A DNA stretch of 64,000 nt from Thermoleophilia bacterium (GCA_009694365.1 SHVE01000002.1:62001-126000), one strand, 5' to 3'; shown: positions 10,101 through 19,582, counted from the stretch's first letter. The notes: generated from the sequence alone by a model not told the origin. Program-made: numbers and translations.

Positions 10101-11660
10101 GTGACATCGCGGCGCGCGCTGTTGTCGGTATCCGATAAGACCGGTCTGGTGGACCTCGCACGGGGCCTGTCGGAGGCGGGCGTGGAACTGATCTCCACGG
10201 GCGGCACGGCCAGAACACTGCGCGACGCCGGACTCACCGTCACGGACGTGAGCGAGGTCACCGGCCATCCCGAGATTATGGGCGGCCGGGTGAAGACGCT
10301 CCACCCGCGCATCCACGGCGGTATCCTCGCCCGCCGGGACCACGAGGGCGACGCTCACGACATGGTGGCGGGCGCCATCCAGGCGATCGACATGGTGGTG
10401 GTCAACCTCTACCCCTTCGAGGAGGCCGCCGCGAGGGACGGCCTCTGCCGGTCTGAGGTGGTGGAGGAGATCGACATCGGCGGCCCGGCCATGGTGCGCG
10501 CAGCGGCCAAGAACCACGATCGTGTGGTGGTGGTCACCGACCCGACGCAGTACGGCGACGTGCTAGCCGAGGTGGCCACCGGAGACTGGGTGGGCGAAGA
10601 CACCCGCCGGTCGCTCGCGGCGGCCGCTTTCCGGAGAACCGCCGCGTACGACACCGCCATCGCCGCATGGATGTCCCGCGAGGGAGACGCGGACGACGCC
10701 TTCCCCGACCGCTTCACCCTGGGATTCCGCAAGGAACTGGAGTGCGCCTACGGCGAGAACCCCCACCAGCGCGGCGCCTACTACTCGCAGATCGGCGCCC
10801 CCCAGCACCTCCTCGGGGGCGTCGCCGTGCTGCACGGCAAACCCCTGTCGTACAACAACCTGCTGGACGTGGACGCCGCCCGCAACCTTGTGGCCGAGTT
10901 CGACGAGCCCGCCGTAGTGATCGTGAAGCACAACAACCCCTGCGGCGTGGCACTGGGCGACGACCTTGCCAGTGCCTACCTGCGGGCGAAGGCATGCGAC
11001 CCGGTGTCGGCGTTCGGTGGTGTGTACGCCGTCAACCGCACGGTGGACGCCGCACTGGCCACCCACCTCGCCGACATGTTCGTGGAGGTGCTCTGGGCGC
11101 CGGCCTACGACCCCGACGCGCTCAAGATCCTCACCCGCAAGCCCAACGTGCGCCTGCTCCAGACCGGCGACACAGTGCGACCGGGCACCCCGGGCGAGTT
11201 GGTGTTCCGCCGCGTGCTCGGCGGCGTGCTGGTACAGGACCCGGACGAGGGGCACGAGGGCACAGACACCATGAACGTGGTGAGCGTCCGAGCGCCCACG
11301 GTCCAGGAGTGGACCGATCTGGTGTTCGCGTGGACGGTGTCCAAGCACGTAAAGAGCAACGCCATCGTGTTCGCCCGGGACGGCGCCACGGTAGGCATCG
11401 GTGCGGGTCAGATGAGCCGGGTGGATTCCGTGCGCATCGCCATCGCGAAGGCCGTGGAGAACGACCTGCCCATCGTGGGCAGTGCCATGGCGAGCGACGC
11501 CTTCTTCCCCTTTCCCGATGCGCCCGAGATGGCGATCGGCGGCGGTGCCACGGGAATCGTCCATCCGGGCGGCTCGATCCGGGATAACGAGGTCATCGCG
11601 GCCGTCGATGCCTTGGGCGCGACCATGGTCACGACCGGGCGCAGGCACTTCCGACACTGA
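10101..11660 (+). CDS. purH: Bifunctional AICAR formyltransferase / IMP cyclohydrolase
   Basis: Performs the last two steps to IMP. The 519-residue protein has the N-terminal IMP cyclohydrolase domain (RRALLSVSDKTGL, GGRVKTLHPRIHGG near residue 66) and the C-terminal formyltransferase domain with KHNNPCG at 276-282 and a conserved C-terminal GGSIRDNEVI. Start GTG at 10101, one base after the purN stop. It closes the purine operon; hpnB follows after two bases. Confidence 0.96.
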   Translation: MTSRRALLSVSDKTGLVDLARGLSEAGVELISTGGTARTLRDAGLTVTDVSEVTGHPEIMGGRVKTLHPRIHGGILARRDHEGDAHDMVAGAIQAIDMVVVNLYPFEEAAARDGLCRSEVVEEIDIGGPAMVRAAAKNHDRVVVVTDPTQYGDVLAEVATGDWVGEDTRRSLAAAAFRRTAAYDTAIAAWMSREGDADDAFPDRFTLGFRKELECAYGENPHQRGAYYSQIGAPQHLLGGVAVLHGKPLSYNNLLDVDAARNLVAEFDEPAVVIVKHNNPCGVALGDDLASAYLRAKACDPVSAFGGVYAVNRTVDAALATHLADMFVEVLWAPAYDPDALKILTRKPNVRLLQTGDTVRPGTPGELVFRRVLGGVLVQDPDEGHEGTDTMNVVSVRAPTVQEWTDLVFAWTVSKHVKSNAIVFARDGATVGIGAGQMSRVDSVRIAIAKAVENDLPIVGSAMASDAFFPFPDAPEMAIGGGATGIVHPGGSIRDNEVIAAVDALGATMVTTGRRHFRH

Positions 11661-11662
11661 CC

Positions 11663-12823
11663 ATGTCGGTCGTCGTCGGTGCCCTCAGCCTCGCGTGTTG
11701 GGTAGGGGTCCTGCTGCACCCGGCGCGCCCGTGGGACCTGCGGCCGATGGACACGGACGACCCGGATGTGCCCGAGCCCACATGGTGGCCAACCGTGGGC
11801 GTGGTCGTGCCCGCGCGCAACGAGGCGGAGCTGGTATCCGGCACCGCCCATTCCCTCGCCGCGCAGGACTACCCCGGCGATCTGCGCATCGTGATTGTGG
11901 ACGAGCGATCCTCAGATGCCACCGGTCAGATGGCGCGGCGCGTGGCATCGGATGCGTCGCGACCGATCGAAGTGATCACCGGGGCACCTTTGCCCGAGGG
12001 GTGGGTCGGGAAGGTGTGGGGCATGGAGCAGGGCGTGCGCCACCTCACCCAGACCGGCGACCCGCCCGACTGGATCCTGCTCACCGACGCCGACATCCGG
12101 CACGAGCCCGAGTCGCTACGCAGGTTGGTGGCCGACGCCGTCCACCGGGGCGTGGCGCTTGAGAGCCGTATGGCCCGCCTGCGGTGCCAGTCCACGCCGG
12201 AGCGCCTGTTAGTGCCGCCGTTCGTGCTCTTCTTCTTCCTCCTCTACCCACCGCGGTGGGCCAACCAGATGGGGTCGCGGGTGGCGTCCGCCGCGGGGGG
12301 CTGCATCCTCGTCCGACGGGACGCCCTCACCGCGAGTGGCGGCATGGACGCGCTGAAGGGGGCGATGATCGACGACCTCGCCCTTGCCCGCTTGGTAAAG
12401 CACCGCGCGCGGCTGACCACCCACCTCGCCCTCAGCCGCGGGCGTGTAAGAAGTGTGCGCACCTACGACGACCTTGCCGGGGTCTGGACGATGGTGCGTC
12501 GCAGCGCCTTCACGCAGTTGCACCGGTCGTGGCCCTTGCTCATCGCTGTGAGTGCGGTACTGCTGCTCATGTTCTTAGGCCCGTTGGTCGCCGTCGTGCT
12601 CGGGGCCGTGGACATGGCGACGGGTACCCCATCGACCGGTGCCGTGGCCGTCGGTCTCGGCCTAGCCGGCTGGGGAGCGATGGCCATCGTGGCGGGCCCC
12701 GTCACGCGGGAGTTCGGCCTGGCGTGGCCCTGGCGCCTCGCGCTCCCGGTAAGTGGCGTGCTCTACGGCGCGATGACGATCGACTCGGCGCTTTGTGGCC
12801 CACGCGAGGGCGGGTGGCGGTGA
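11663..12823 (+). CDS. hpnB: Glycosyltransferase family 2, HpnB-like (hopene-associated)
   Basis: A 386-residue membrane glycosyltransferase. It has an N-terminal helix, a GT-A domain (VGVVVPARNEAELV, then VDERSSDAT, and the metal-binding LLTDADI near residue 145), the FFFLLYPPRWANQ and SAAGGCILVRRDAL segments, MIDDLALARLVK, and three C-terminal membrane helices. This pattern is that of the HpnB family named for hopanoid clusters; its reaction is not settled. No other hopanoid gene is in the window. It starts 2 nt after purH, so it probably rides on that operon. Confidence 0.85.
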   Translation: MSVVVGALSLACWVGVLLHPARPWDLRPMDTDDPDVPEPTWWPTVGVVVPARNEAELVSGTAHSLAAQDYPGDLRIVIVDERSSDATGQMARRVASDASRPIEVITGAPLPEGWVGKVWGMEQGVRHLTQTGDPPDWILLTDADIRHEPESLRRLVADAVHRGVALESRMARLRCQSTPERLLVPPFVLFFFLLYPPRWANQMGSRVASAAGGCILVRRDALTASGGMDALKGAMIDDLALARLVKHRARLTTHLALSRGRVRSVRTYDDLAGVWTMVRRSAFTQLHRSWPLLIAVSAVLLLMFLGPLVAVVLGAVDMATGTPSTGAVAVGLGLAGWGAMAIVAGPVTREFGLAWPWRLALPVSGVLYGAMTIDSALCGPREGGWR

Positions 12824-13247
12824 GGACCGGCACCAGCGGACGACCCGGGCGCGCGCGACCTCCCGGCGGCGGGTCGCCACCGCGGTTCTCGCGCTGCTGG
12901 CCGTCACTCCGGCGGCACTGGCCGACATCCGGTCCGGTGTGCCCGACGTTCTTGCTCCCGCCCCGGAGGTACGCGGAGCACTCATCGCCATGCCCGCCAT
13001 GTGGCAGGTCGAGGTGACGGTGCACCTGACCGGGCTCCGGAGGCGGGACGGCACCGTGCTCTCCCTGCCGACGGCGGCACAGGACATCACCCGCACCGGT
13101 ACCGCCTTCGCGGTGACGCCGGACGGGTACCTAGTGAGTGCCGCCCGCGTCATCACTCCCGGGGCGACCGACCTCGCCGAAAGCGCGTACCTCCGATACC
13201 TCGTCGCCACCGAACGGGCGCACAACGGGAGTACCGCGGCGACCTAG
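12795..13247 (+). CDS. Trypsin-like pseudoprotease, N-terminal half (ends at in-frame amber)
   Basis: A 150-residue frame with a signal peptide (RRRVATAVLALLAVTPAALA) followed by the start of an S1-type (DegP-like) fold. The segment GTAFAVTPDGYLVSAARVI aligns by eye with the usual GTGFVV-x-DGYVVTAAHVV, but the catalytic His is Arg (codon CGC). A TAG at 13245-13247 ends it; the next codon, in the same frame, continues the fold. The GTG at 12795 lies inside hpnB and has no Shine-Dalgarno; a GTGA-type overlap start at 12820 is in another frame, so a further frameshift near the 5' end is possible. Confidence 0.6.
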   Translation: MAHARAGGGEDRHQRTTRARATSRRRVATAVLALLAVTPAALADIRSGVPDVLAPAPEVRGALIAMPAMWQVEVTVHLTGLRRRDGTVLSLPTAAQDITRTGTAFAVTPDGYLVSAARVITPGATDLAESAYLRYLVATERAHNGSTAAT

Positions 13248-14090
13248 GTGGCGGCCACCGACGCACGCCCGGTGAGCCTCGGCACGATTCACCGCGTGGT
13301 ACGTCCGGTGGCGGTGGAGGGCGCCGCGACGGTTGACCGCGCCGTGGTCCCCGATGTGGTGGCAACGGACGGCCTGCGCGACGTCGCCATCCTGCGGGTA
13401 CCGGGGATCGTGAACGCGCCATCGCTCGCCCTCGCTCGCGGGCAGGGTGGCGGCACATCCATCGCCACGCTGGGATTTGACGCCGCCACGTCGTCCGAAA
13501 ATCCCGACCGTCACGAGCGGCTGCCGGTCATGCGTACGGGGATAATCGGACCACTCGATGGGTCGCTCGGGCGCGATCTCACACTCATCACCACCGATGT
13601 GATGACGGTCCACACGGGCGGTCCGGTGGTCGATGCCAACGGGCGGGTGCGGGCGTTCCTGCTCATGGCACGGGCGGCAGGAGGCGGTGCCATAGTGCCC
13701 GCCGACCAAATTCTGAGAGTTCTCGACCGGGCCGACGCGCACGGCTACGAGGGACGCACGCAGTCGCTGTGGCGGAGGGCCCTCGCCCGTGCGGGGAAAT
13801 TCGACCTCACCGGGGCACGGGCCGACCTCCGCCGGGTTCTGGACCGCTATCCCGCGCACGGACTCGCCCGCTACGAACTGGACGAGGTGGACCGGCTCGG
13901 GGACGCGACGCTCAGCCTGGTCGGCGTGCGCTGGTTCCGGGGGGGACTGCTTGCGGCCGGGTTCACAGCCCTCCTCATCGCCGCCCTGACGGGCGGGCTG
14001 CTGTGGAAAGCCCTCACTCGCGACCCCGGGGTGCGGGGACCCCGGGACCGGACGGCCCCCTTCGACCACGAGACCGGCGGCGGCGACTAA
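13248..14090 (+). CDS. Trypsin-like pseudoprotease, C-terminal half with membrane anchor
   Basis: This continues the frame of the preceding half directly after the amber codon. It holds the catalytic-Asp region (DVAILRVPG), and where S1 proteases have GNSGGP the sequence reads VHTGGPVV, so the nucleophile Ser is Thr. A helical stretch resembling a tetratricopeptide unit (about residues 160-215) and one membrane helix (LLAAGFTALLIAALTGGLLW) follow, with a short cytoplasmic tail. Two of three catalytic residues are lost across the two halves, so any intact product would be a binding protein rather than a protease. It abuts the convergent S9 peptidase. Confidence 0.6.
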   Translation: MAATDARPVSLGTIHRVVRPVAVEGAATVDRAVVPDVVATDGLRDVAILRVPGIVNAPSLALARGQGGGTSIATLGFDAATSSENPDRHERLPVMRTGIIGPLDGSLGRDLTLITTDVMTVHTGGPVVDANGRVRAFLLMARAAGGGAIVPADQILRVLDRADAHGYEGRTQSLWRRALARAGKFDLTGARADLRRVLDRYPAHGLARYELDEVDRLGDATLSLVGVRWFRGGLLAAGFTALLIAALTGGLLWKALTRDPGVRGPRDRTAPFDHETGGGD

Positions 14091-15932
14091 CTACGCCGTG
14101 CGGCCGCCCAGGTGCTCCGCGAGGAACGTCTCGATGGCCCGGTAGGCACGCATGCGGTTCTCGGGCTTCACGAACCCGTGGCCCTCGTCGTCGGCGACGA
14201 TGTACTCCACGGCGACGCCCCGCGCACGCAGCGCCGCGACGATCTGGTCGCTTTCCGGTTGGGTGACGCGGGGGTCGTTGGCCCCCTGGATGACCATGAG
14301 CGGGGTCACGATGTCGTCCACCTTGCGCAGCGGGGAGCGCATCCACATGTCCTCGCGGTCCGCCTCCACCTCCGGGTCACCCACGAAGCGATACCAGGTG
14401 CTCGCGAGGAATGGTCGCCAGTAATCGGGGAACGACTCAATGAGCGTGACCAGACTCGACGGGCCCACGTACGAGATGGCGGCCCGGAAGACGTCCGGCG
14501 TGAAGGTCACCCCCACCAACGTGGCGTAGCCGCCGTAGGAGGCGCCGTAGATGGCGAGGCGGTCGGGGTCGGCGATGCCCTCCCCCACCGCCCAGTCCAC
14601 CGCGTCGATCAGGTCGTCGTGCATCTTCCCGGCGAATTCATGCTCGGCCGCGTGCATGAAGTGCTTTCCGAAGCCGGTGGAGCCGCGATAGTTGACCTGC
14701 AGCACGGCGTAGCCACGATTGGCGAGGAACTGGGCCTCGGCGTCGTAACCCCATGCGTCGCGCGACCAGGGACCACCGTGCACCACGAGCACCATGGGCA
14801 GATTCCTCTCCTCACACCCCGTCGGAACGGTGAGGTACGAGTGCAACGTGAGGCGGTCCCGTGAGGTGATGGACACCGGGCGCATGGGGGCAAGATCCTC
14901 AGGCAGAAGCCAGGGGCGAGGGTGGAACAGGAACTCATGCGTCCGCGTTTCCCGGTTGACGAGGTATGTGGCGCCGGGTTCCACGTCGGAGTCGAAGGCC
15001 ACGGTCCACATGCGCTCATCGGAATCCGACCCAATGATGCGAGGGTCGCCGTCCGCGATGGCACGCACCATCGCGAAGTCGGCCGCGAACCGGGTATCGA
15101 ACGTGTGAACCACGAGCCGATCACGCAGGTACGCCGCTCCGAGGAGCGTTCGGTCCTTGTCGCTGACGATTGGTGCACCGAGATCGGCCACCGCGTCCTC
15201 GTCGAGCACCGTCTCCTCGCCCGTGGCCACATCGATGGCCACCAGACGCGAGCGATCACTGCCCCGCGCACTGCCCACCCAGACCACCGAACTGTCACCG
15301 TTGAAGCCGAAGGGGGTGCCTGCGTCCTCGTTGGCGAATGCGGCGAGCAGGCGGAACTCCCCATCCTCACCGTCGCGCACCAAGACCTCATAGTCGCCGT
15401 CCGGAGTCTGGGCGTACGCACCACGCACCAGTCCGTCGTGGTCGGCAAACCACCCGATGACGTTGCCCGGATTCGCGGCCACGGTCACCAACTCGCCGGT
15501 CGCGAGGTCGAGGCGCGCCGCATCGAACATGCTGCGGTCGCGTCGGTTGGTGCTCATGATGATCTGCCCCGGCGTGGCCCGTGGCACCGCCACGATTGAG
15601 GCCCGGACCCCATCAAACGGGGTGAGATCGCGGGCCGTGCCGTCCCCGGGCACGTCCACGCACATGACGTGGTGATTCTCGTCCCCACCCTGGTCCTTCG
15701 AGTACAGAATGCGCGTCGAATCACGGGTCCACGAGTAGCCCATCACCCCACGGTCGGTATCCCGGGTGACCGCCACCGCGTCCCCACCCTCCAGCGGGCG
15801 TACCCACACGTTGAGGCGACCGTCGAGGGGGGCGACCCACGAGAGCATGGTGCCGTCGGGCGACGGCTTGGCGAGGGCGCGCTCCGGGTTGTCGAAGAAT
15901 TCAGAGAGCGGGATGAGACGGGGTGGTGGCAT
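14091..15932 (-). CDS. S9 family peptidase (prolyl oligopeptidase / acylaminoacyl peptidase type)
   Basis: A 613-residue serine peptidase. The N-terminal 350 residues form WD40/TolB-like repeats (a beta-propeller), and the C-terminal alpha/beta-hydrolase domain has the nucleophile Ser465 in YGASYGGYA, Asp553 in QGANDPRV and His585 in DDEGHGFV. There is no signal peptide, so it is probably cytoplasmic and trims short peptides. The ATG at 15932 has TACCCT on the same strand 6 nt upstream and no strong Shine-Dalgarno, suggesting a leaderless message. Confidence 0.93.
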   Translation of the reverse strand: MPPPRLIPLSEFFDNPERALAKPSPDGTMLSWVAPLDGRLNVWVRPLEGGDAVAVTRDTDRGVMGYSWTRDSTRILYSKDQGGDENHHVMCVDVPGDGTARDLTPFDGVRASIVAVPRATPGQIIMSTNRRDRSMFDAARLDLATGELVTVAANPGNVIGWFADHDGLVRGAYAQTPDGDYEVLVRDGEDGEFRLLAAFANEDAGTPFGFNGDSSVVWVGSARGSDRSRLVAIDVATGEETVLDEDAVADLGAPIVSDKDRTLLGAAYLRDRLVVHTFDTRFAADFAMVRAIADGDPRIIGSDSDERMWTVAFDSDVEPGATYLVNRETRTHEFLFHPRPWLLPEDLAPMRPVSITSRDRLTLHSYLTVPTGCEERNLPMVLVVHGGPWSRDAWGYDAEAQFLANRGYAVLQVNYRGSTGFGKHFMHAAEHEFAGKMHDDLIDAVDWAVGEGIADPDRLAIYGASYGGYATLVGVTFTPDVFRAAISYVGPSSLVTLIESFPDYWRPFLASTWYRFVGDPEVEADREDMWMRSPLRKVDDIVTPLMVIQGANDPRVTQPESDQIVAALRARGVAVEYIVADDEGHGFVKPENRMRAYRAIETFLAEHLGGRTA

Positions 15933-15938
15933 ACCCCG

Positions 15939-15944
15939 AGGGTA
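15939..15944 (-). promoter_or_regulatory. -10 box TACCCT of S9 peptidase, leaderless type
   Basis: Read on the minus strand, TACCCT ends 6 nt before the ATG at 15932. No ribosome site of good spacing is present, in line with leaderless initiation. Confidence 0.45.
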
Positions 15945-16137
15945 CCGCCGGCCCGCGCGGCGGGTTCACCGGTACGGCACGAGTGGCCCAACCGAGTGCG
16001 CGGAGCACGAGGAACGCCCGCGCGCGGGAAACTGAGACCGGGCGCGCCACGGTCGCGCACCAACCACGCGCCCGGGGCAAGAGGAACACCCCCGCAGCGC
16101 CGATCACGCACCACGCATGGGTGGGCCGTCAACGCGA

Positions 16138-16150
16138 CATGTCAGACACC
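16138..16150. repeat. GGTGTCAGACACC-type palindrome, degenerate copy
   Basis: CATGTCAGACACC, 11 of 13 bases matching the best copy at 25906-25918. It lies in a divergent intergenic gap. Confidence 0.55.
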
Positions 16151-16342
16151 GGGGGGTTGGGGGACGGCGCGGCGCGGATCTTCACGGGCAAATCGGCGGG
16201 GATGGACCTAGCGGGGTCACGCCCCCGTATGCCGAGCAGGTCGGAAATCGTTCGGTCATTCACGTCGGAGGACCATGGACTCACACGCACGCGATGCTCC
16301 GGGAATCCACCGGGGTAGGACCTGTGGGTGCCCGCCCGGTGG

Positions 16343-16348
16343 TACCGT
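16343..16348 (+). promoter_or_regulatory. -10 box TACCGT of receiver-like gene
   Basis: TACCGT ends 9 nt before the GTG at 16358, slightly wider than the 6-8 nt seen at the other leaderless candidates. Confidence 0.35.
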
Positions 16349-16357
16349 CGGGGCCAC

Positions 16358-16741
16358 GTGGACGACCGACCGCTCGTCATCACCCTCTGCCCCGACCTCT
16401 TGATGCGCTCGCGCATCGAATCGGGCCTCGGGGTCGCCGGTTACCGACTCCGCGTGGCGGCAGGGCCCGCGCGCCTCGCGGAGATGGTGGCCGACGAGAC
16501 CCCGGCCTGCCTGATGATCGACCTCGAAGCCAATGCGGACACCATCGCGCTCATCGCGCACCTACGCGCGGACCCAGCGAGCGCGAACATTCCCCTCACC
16601 GCGTTCGCCGGACACACCCGGGAGGACCTCCTCGATCAGGCCCGTGCGGTGGGCGCGGACTCGGTGGTGGCCCGAGGCCAGGCGGCGATCAGCACCGGGA
16701 AGGTCGTGGCCCAGGCCATCGCGGCGCACGGCGCACGCTGA
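16358..16741 (+). CDS. Stand-alone receiver-like (CheY-fold) protein, atypical
   Basis: A 127-residue single-domain protein. It reads as a response-regulator receiver fold: LVITLCPDLLMRSRIESGL, a phosphoacceptor-like Asp in CLMIDLEAN near residue 52, the IPLTAF strand near 80, and GADSVVARG near 105, where canonical receivers have Lys and this one has Arg. The acidic cluster at the start is weak (DDR only). No output domain and no histidine kinase are nearby. Phosphorylation is uncertain; it may be a degenerate receiver. The GTG at 16358 fits a -10 box 9 nt upstream. Confidence 0.6.
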   Translation: MDDRPLVITLCPDLLMRSRIESGLGVAGYRLRVAAGPARLAEMVADETPACLMIDLEANADTIALIAHLRADPASANIPLTAFAGHTREDLLDQARAVGADSVVARGQAAISTGKVVAQAIAAHGAR

Positions 16742-16744
16742 GCA

Positions 16745-17191
16745 TCACCCGCACTCGCCCGGATTCGGGGGCAGGCAGAGGATCACGAGATTGATGAAGG
16801 ACCCGTGATTCCCGCTTGGGTGGGGAGATGAGGGTGCTGAAGACATCGTCTCCCCACTCAGGCGGATCACCGTGATGCCACTGATGACCCCCGTACCGGT
16901 GATGGTGAGCGCGGTGGCGCCGCCGGCGGGGCCACCCGTGGGGCTGGCTGAAGTGATCGGCGGCGGAGCGACGTAGGCACGATCGAACACCGTTACTGCG
17001 TTGCTGGAACCTGAGGCGACATACACGCTCGTATTGTCGGGGCTCACGGTCACCGTATACGCACCGCTGAGGCCCCCGCCATCCACGCAGGTGGCTGACC
17101 CGGTTTCGCTGATGCAGCCTGCGGTACCGGTCTTCTGGGTGAGGGCCCCGGTGGTGGTGTTGCGATCGACCACCGTGAGTGCGCCGCCGCG
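16745..17191 (-). pseudogene. Fragment of secreted beta-propeller / IPT-domain protein
   Basis: On the minus strand a frame open from 17191 to the stop at 16745 reads GALTVVDRNTTTGALTQ, YTVTVSPDNTSVYVASG and AVTVFDR, which is the repeat pattern of large secreted beta-propeller (lactonase-like) proteins. It then reaches an IPT/TIG-like segment (ITSASPTGGPAGGATALTITG) and a short tail. A TGA lies just upstream of the first propeller residues, and no signal peptide or complete blade set is present. It is a C-terminal remnant of a much larger gene, joined to the unrelated fragment at 17195-17462. Confidence 0.6.
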
Positions 17192-17194
17192 TCA

Positions 17195-17462
17195 AATCGT
17201 CCCGGATCCCACGGAGGAGGAGCACCCGGGCATCGGTGCCCGGCTCCCCGGGCCACGACACCTCCACGCGCCCCGCCTCCTCCCGCGTGCCACGAGCCAT
17301 CATCACGTCGAGCAGGGCGTCGCGGCCCGGATTGAGATCGAACTCGGCCACCGCAGTGATGACCGGCACGACCAGAGCATCATCGTTGGCCCTCCCCACG
17401 TCGAGCCACTGGAGGATGAGCAGCATCTTGAGGCGCTCCGCCCGGGCAGTGTCACCCGACAT
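17195..17462 (-). pseudogene. Truncated unknown gene fused out of frame to propeller remnant
   Basis: A leftward frame begins ATG at 17462 (MSGDTARAERLKMLLILQWL) and looks like genuine coding sequence for about 88 residues, rich in Leu, Ala and Asp. Near 17195 the protein-like character stops: the same frame then runs through DNA whose real coding frame is the propeller remnant. I do not recognise the family. The junction looks like a deletion that removed the end of this gene and the start of the propeller gene. Confidence 0.4.
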
Positions 17463-17567
17463 GGGCTGAAGGTATGCCCTCTACCACGCGGTGGCGCTTG
17501 ACTAGAGTCCCCGACCGGCCCGCCCCCACGAGCGAGCCCCAGACTGACAGCGAACCAGGGGACGCGG

Positions 17568-18716
17568 GTGGATCTGTTCGAATACCAGGGTAAGCAACTG
17601 TTTGCTCGGCATGGCCTTGCGGTGCCCACCGGCGAGGTTGCCGAGACGCCCGAGCAGGCGAAGGCCGCTGCCGAGGCGATCGGCGGGACGGTCGTTGTAA
17701 AGGCGCAGGTGCAGGTCGGTGGCCGCGGCAAGGCCGGTGGCATCAAACTGGCCACAACTCCGGATGAGGCCTACACCGCGGCCGCGGCCATCCTCGGCAT
17801 GGACATCAAGGGGCACACGGTCAAGCGCCTGTGGATCGAGGCCGCCTCGGACATCGCGAAGGAGTACTACGCCTCGGTCACATTCGACCGCAGCGCGAAG
17901 ATGCCCCTCATAATGCTCTCGGCGATGGGCGGTATGGACATCGAGGCCGTGGCCGTGGACCACCCCGAGGCTCTCGCACGCCTTCACGTGGACCCGCTGA
18001 TCGGATTCCAGCCGCACCACGGACGATGGCTCGTGTACCACGCCGGCATCGACGAGGGAGCCCAAAGGGGCGTGCTCGAGGCCCTGATGCAGGCCTACCA
18101 GGCCTTCATCGACCTTGAGGCCACGCTCATCGAGATCAACCCGCTCATCTGGACGACGGACGGTCGCGTGGTGGCTCTGGACGCCAAGGTGTCCATCGAC
18201 AACAACGCGCTCTTCCGCCATCCGGACCTCGCCGAGTTGCAGGAGAGCGTCACCGATGACCCGCAGGAGCGCATGGCACAGGAGCGGGGCGTCACCTATG
18301 TGAAGCTCGACGGCGACATCGGCATCATGGGCAACGGGGCCGGCATCGTGATGAGCAGCCTCGACGTGGTGGCCCTCGCCGGTGGCAAACCCGCCAACTT
18401 CTTGGACGCGGGCGGCGGATCGAACGCCGACGAGGTGGCCACGGCGCTCGAGGTCCTCCTGTCCGACCCCAAGGTGAAATCCCTGATGATCAACATCTTC
18501 GGCGGGATCACCCGCTGTGACGAGGTGGCTGAGGGTCTTCTTACGGCACTCGACACGCTAGGCGCCACACTCCCGATCGTCGTACGCCTCGACGGAACCG
18601 CCGCAGAGGCAGGACGAGCGATCCTCGCCGACCGCGCTCCCGCCAACGTGGTGCTCGAATCCACAATGCTCTCGGCCGCCAAGCGCGCCGTCGAACTCGC
18701 GAAGGAGGCCGCATGA
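17568..18716 (+). CDS. sucC: Succinyl-CoA synthetase (ADP/GDP-forming) beta subunit
   Basis: Beta subunit of the TCA-cycle ligase interconverting succinyl-CoA and succinate with substrate-level phosphorylation. The 382-residue protein has the ATP-grasp start LFEYQGKQLFARHGL, the nucleotide-binding VVKAQVQVGGRGKAGG near residue 45, EINPLIW near 195 and the C-terminal NIFGGITRCDEVAEG. GTG start at 17568 with AGGGGA 5 nt upstream. It overlaps sucD by ATGA. Confidence 0.96.
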   Translation: MDLFEYQGKQLFARHGLAVPTGEVAETPEQAKAAAEAIGGTVVVKAQVQVGGRGKAGGIKLATTPDEAYTAAAAILGMDIKGHTVKRLWIEAASDIAKEYYASVTFDRSAKMPLIMLSAMGGMDIEAVAVDHPEALARLHVDPLIGFQPHHGRWLVYHAGIDEGAQRGVLEALMQAYQAFIDLEATLIEINPLIWTTDGRVVALDAKVSIDNNALFRHPDLAELQESVTDDPQERMAQERGVTYVKLDGDIGIMGNGAGIVMSSLDVVALAGGKPANFLDAGGGSNADEVATALEVLLSDPKVKSLMINIFGGITRCDEVAEGLLTALDTLGATLPIVVRLDGTAAEAGRAILADRAPANVVLESTMLSAAKRAVELAKEAA

Positions 18717-19582
18717 GCATCCTGATCGACGAGACCACCCGCCTGGTGGTGCAGGGCGTCACCGGGCGTGAGGGGCAGTTCCACACGCTCCGCAACAAAG
18801 CGTACGGAACCAACGTCGTCGCCGGTGTCACCCCCGGCAAGGCCGGACAGAACGTCGAGGGCATCCCGGTCTTCAACACCGTGCGTGATGCGGTGGAGGC
18901 CACGGGCGCCAACACGTCCATGATCTTCGTTCCGCCGCGCTTCGCGACGGACGCCATCTACGAGTCCCTCGATGCCGGGGTGGACCTCACTATCTGCATC
19001 ACCGAGGGCATCCCGGCGCACGACATGATGCGCATCTGCACGCACCTCCAGCGCGGTGACCAGACGCTCATCGGTCCCAACTGCCCGGGCATCATCAGCC
19101 CCGGTAAGGCGACCGTGGGCATCATGCCCACCGACGTCTTCACCCCGGGCCGCGTGGGCATCATCAGCCGCTCTGGCACGCTCACATACCAGATCTCGAA
19201 GGAGATCGGTGACCTCGGAATCGGGCAGAGTTCGGTCGTGGGCATCGGCGGCGATCCCATCGTCGGCTCGTCGTTCATCGACATCCTTCAACGGTTTGAA
19301 GACGACCCCGACACCGACCTCGTGGTGCTGGTCGGTGAAATCGGCGGCGACGAAGAGGAGAAGGCCGGTCGGTTCATCTCCGAGACCATGAGCACCCCGG
19401 TGATCGGGTACATCGCGGGCTTCCAGGCCCCTCCCGGCAAGCAGATGGGCCACGCCGGCGCCATCATCACCGGCTCGTCGGGGACCGCCCAGGGCAAGAA
19501 GGACGCCCTTGAGGCGATGGGCATCAAGGTGGGTACCAACCCCACCGAGGTCGCCGAACTGGTGAAGACACACATCGGCTAG
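18713..19582 (+). CDS. sucD: Succinyl-CoA synthetase alpha subunit
   Basis: The 289-residue CoA-binding and phosphohistidine subunit partnering SucC. It has VQGVTGREGQFHT near residues 11-23, IGPNCPGIISP near 122, the SRSGTLTYQ phosphate site near 150, and the active-site loop MGHAGAIITGSSGTA containing the phosphorylated His near 245. The start overlaps the sucC stop. A strong hairpin follows the gene. Confidence 0.96.
   Translation: MSILIDETTRLVVQGVTGREGQFHTLRNKAYGTNVVAGVTPGKAGQNVEGIPVFNTVRDAVEATGANTSMIFVPPRFATDAIYESLDAGVDLTICITEGIPAHDMMRICTHLQRGDQTLIGPNCPGIISPGKATVGIMPTDVFTPGRVGIISRSGTLTYQISKEIGDLGIGQSSVVGIGGDPIVGSSFIDILQRFEDDPDTDLVVLVGEIGGDEEEKAGRFISETMSTPVIGYIAGFQAPPGKQMGHAGAIITGSSGTAQGKKDALEAMGIKVGTNPTEVAELVKTHIG

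Larger units (their letters stand above)
15933..16357. other. Divergent gap between S9 peptidase and receiver-like gene
   Basis: No gene is recognised in about 425 nt. It contains the leftward -10 box of the peptidase, one degenerate copy of the GGTGTCAGACACC palindrome (16138-16150) followed by a G-run, and the rightward -10 box of the receiver-like gene. Open frames have no motifs. Confidence 0.5.

Noticed and set aside
10563-11657. A 364-codon minus-strand frame opposite purH
   Set aside because: Mirror of the purH coding frame; no recognisable domains, and purH is certain.
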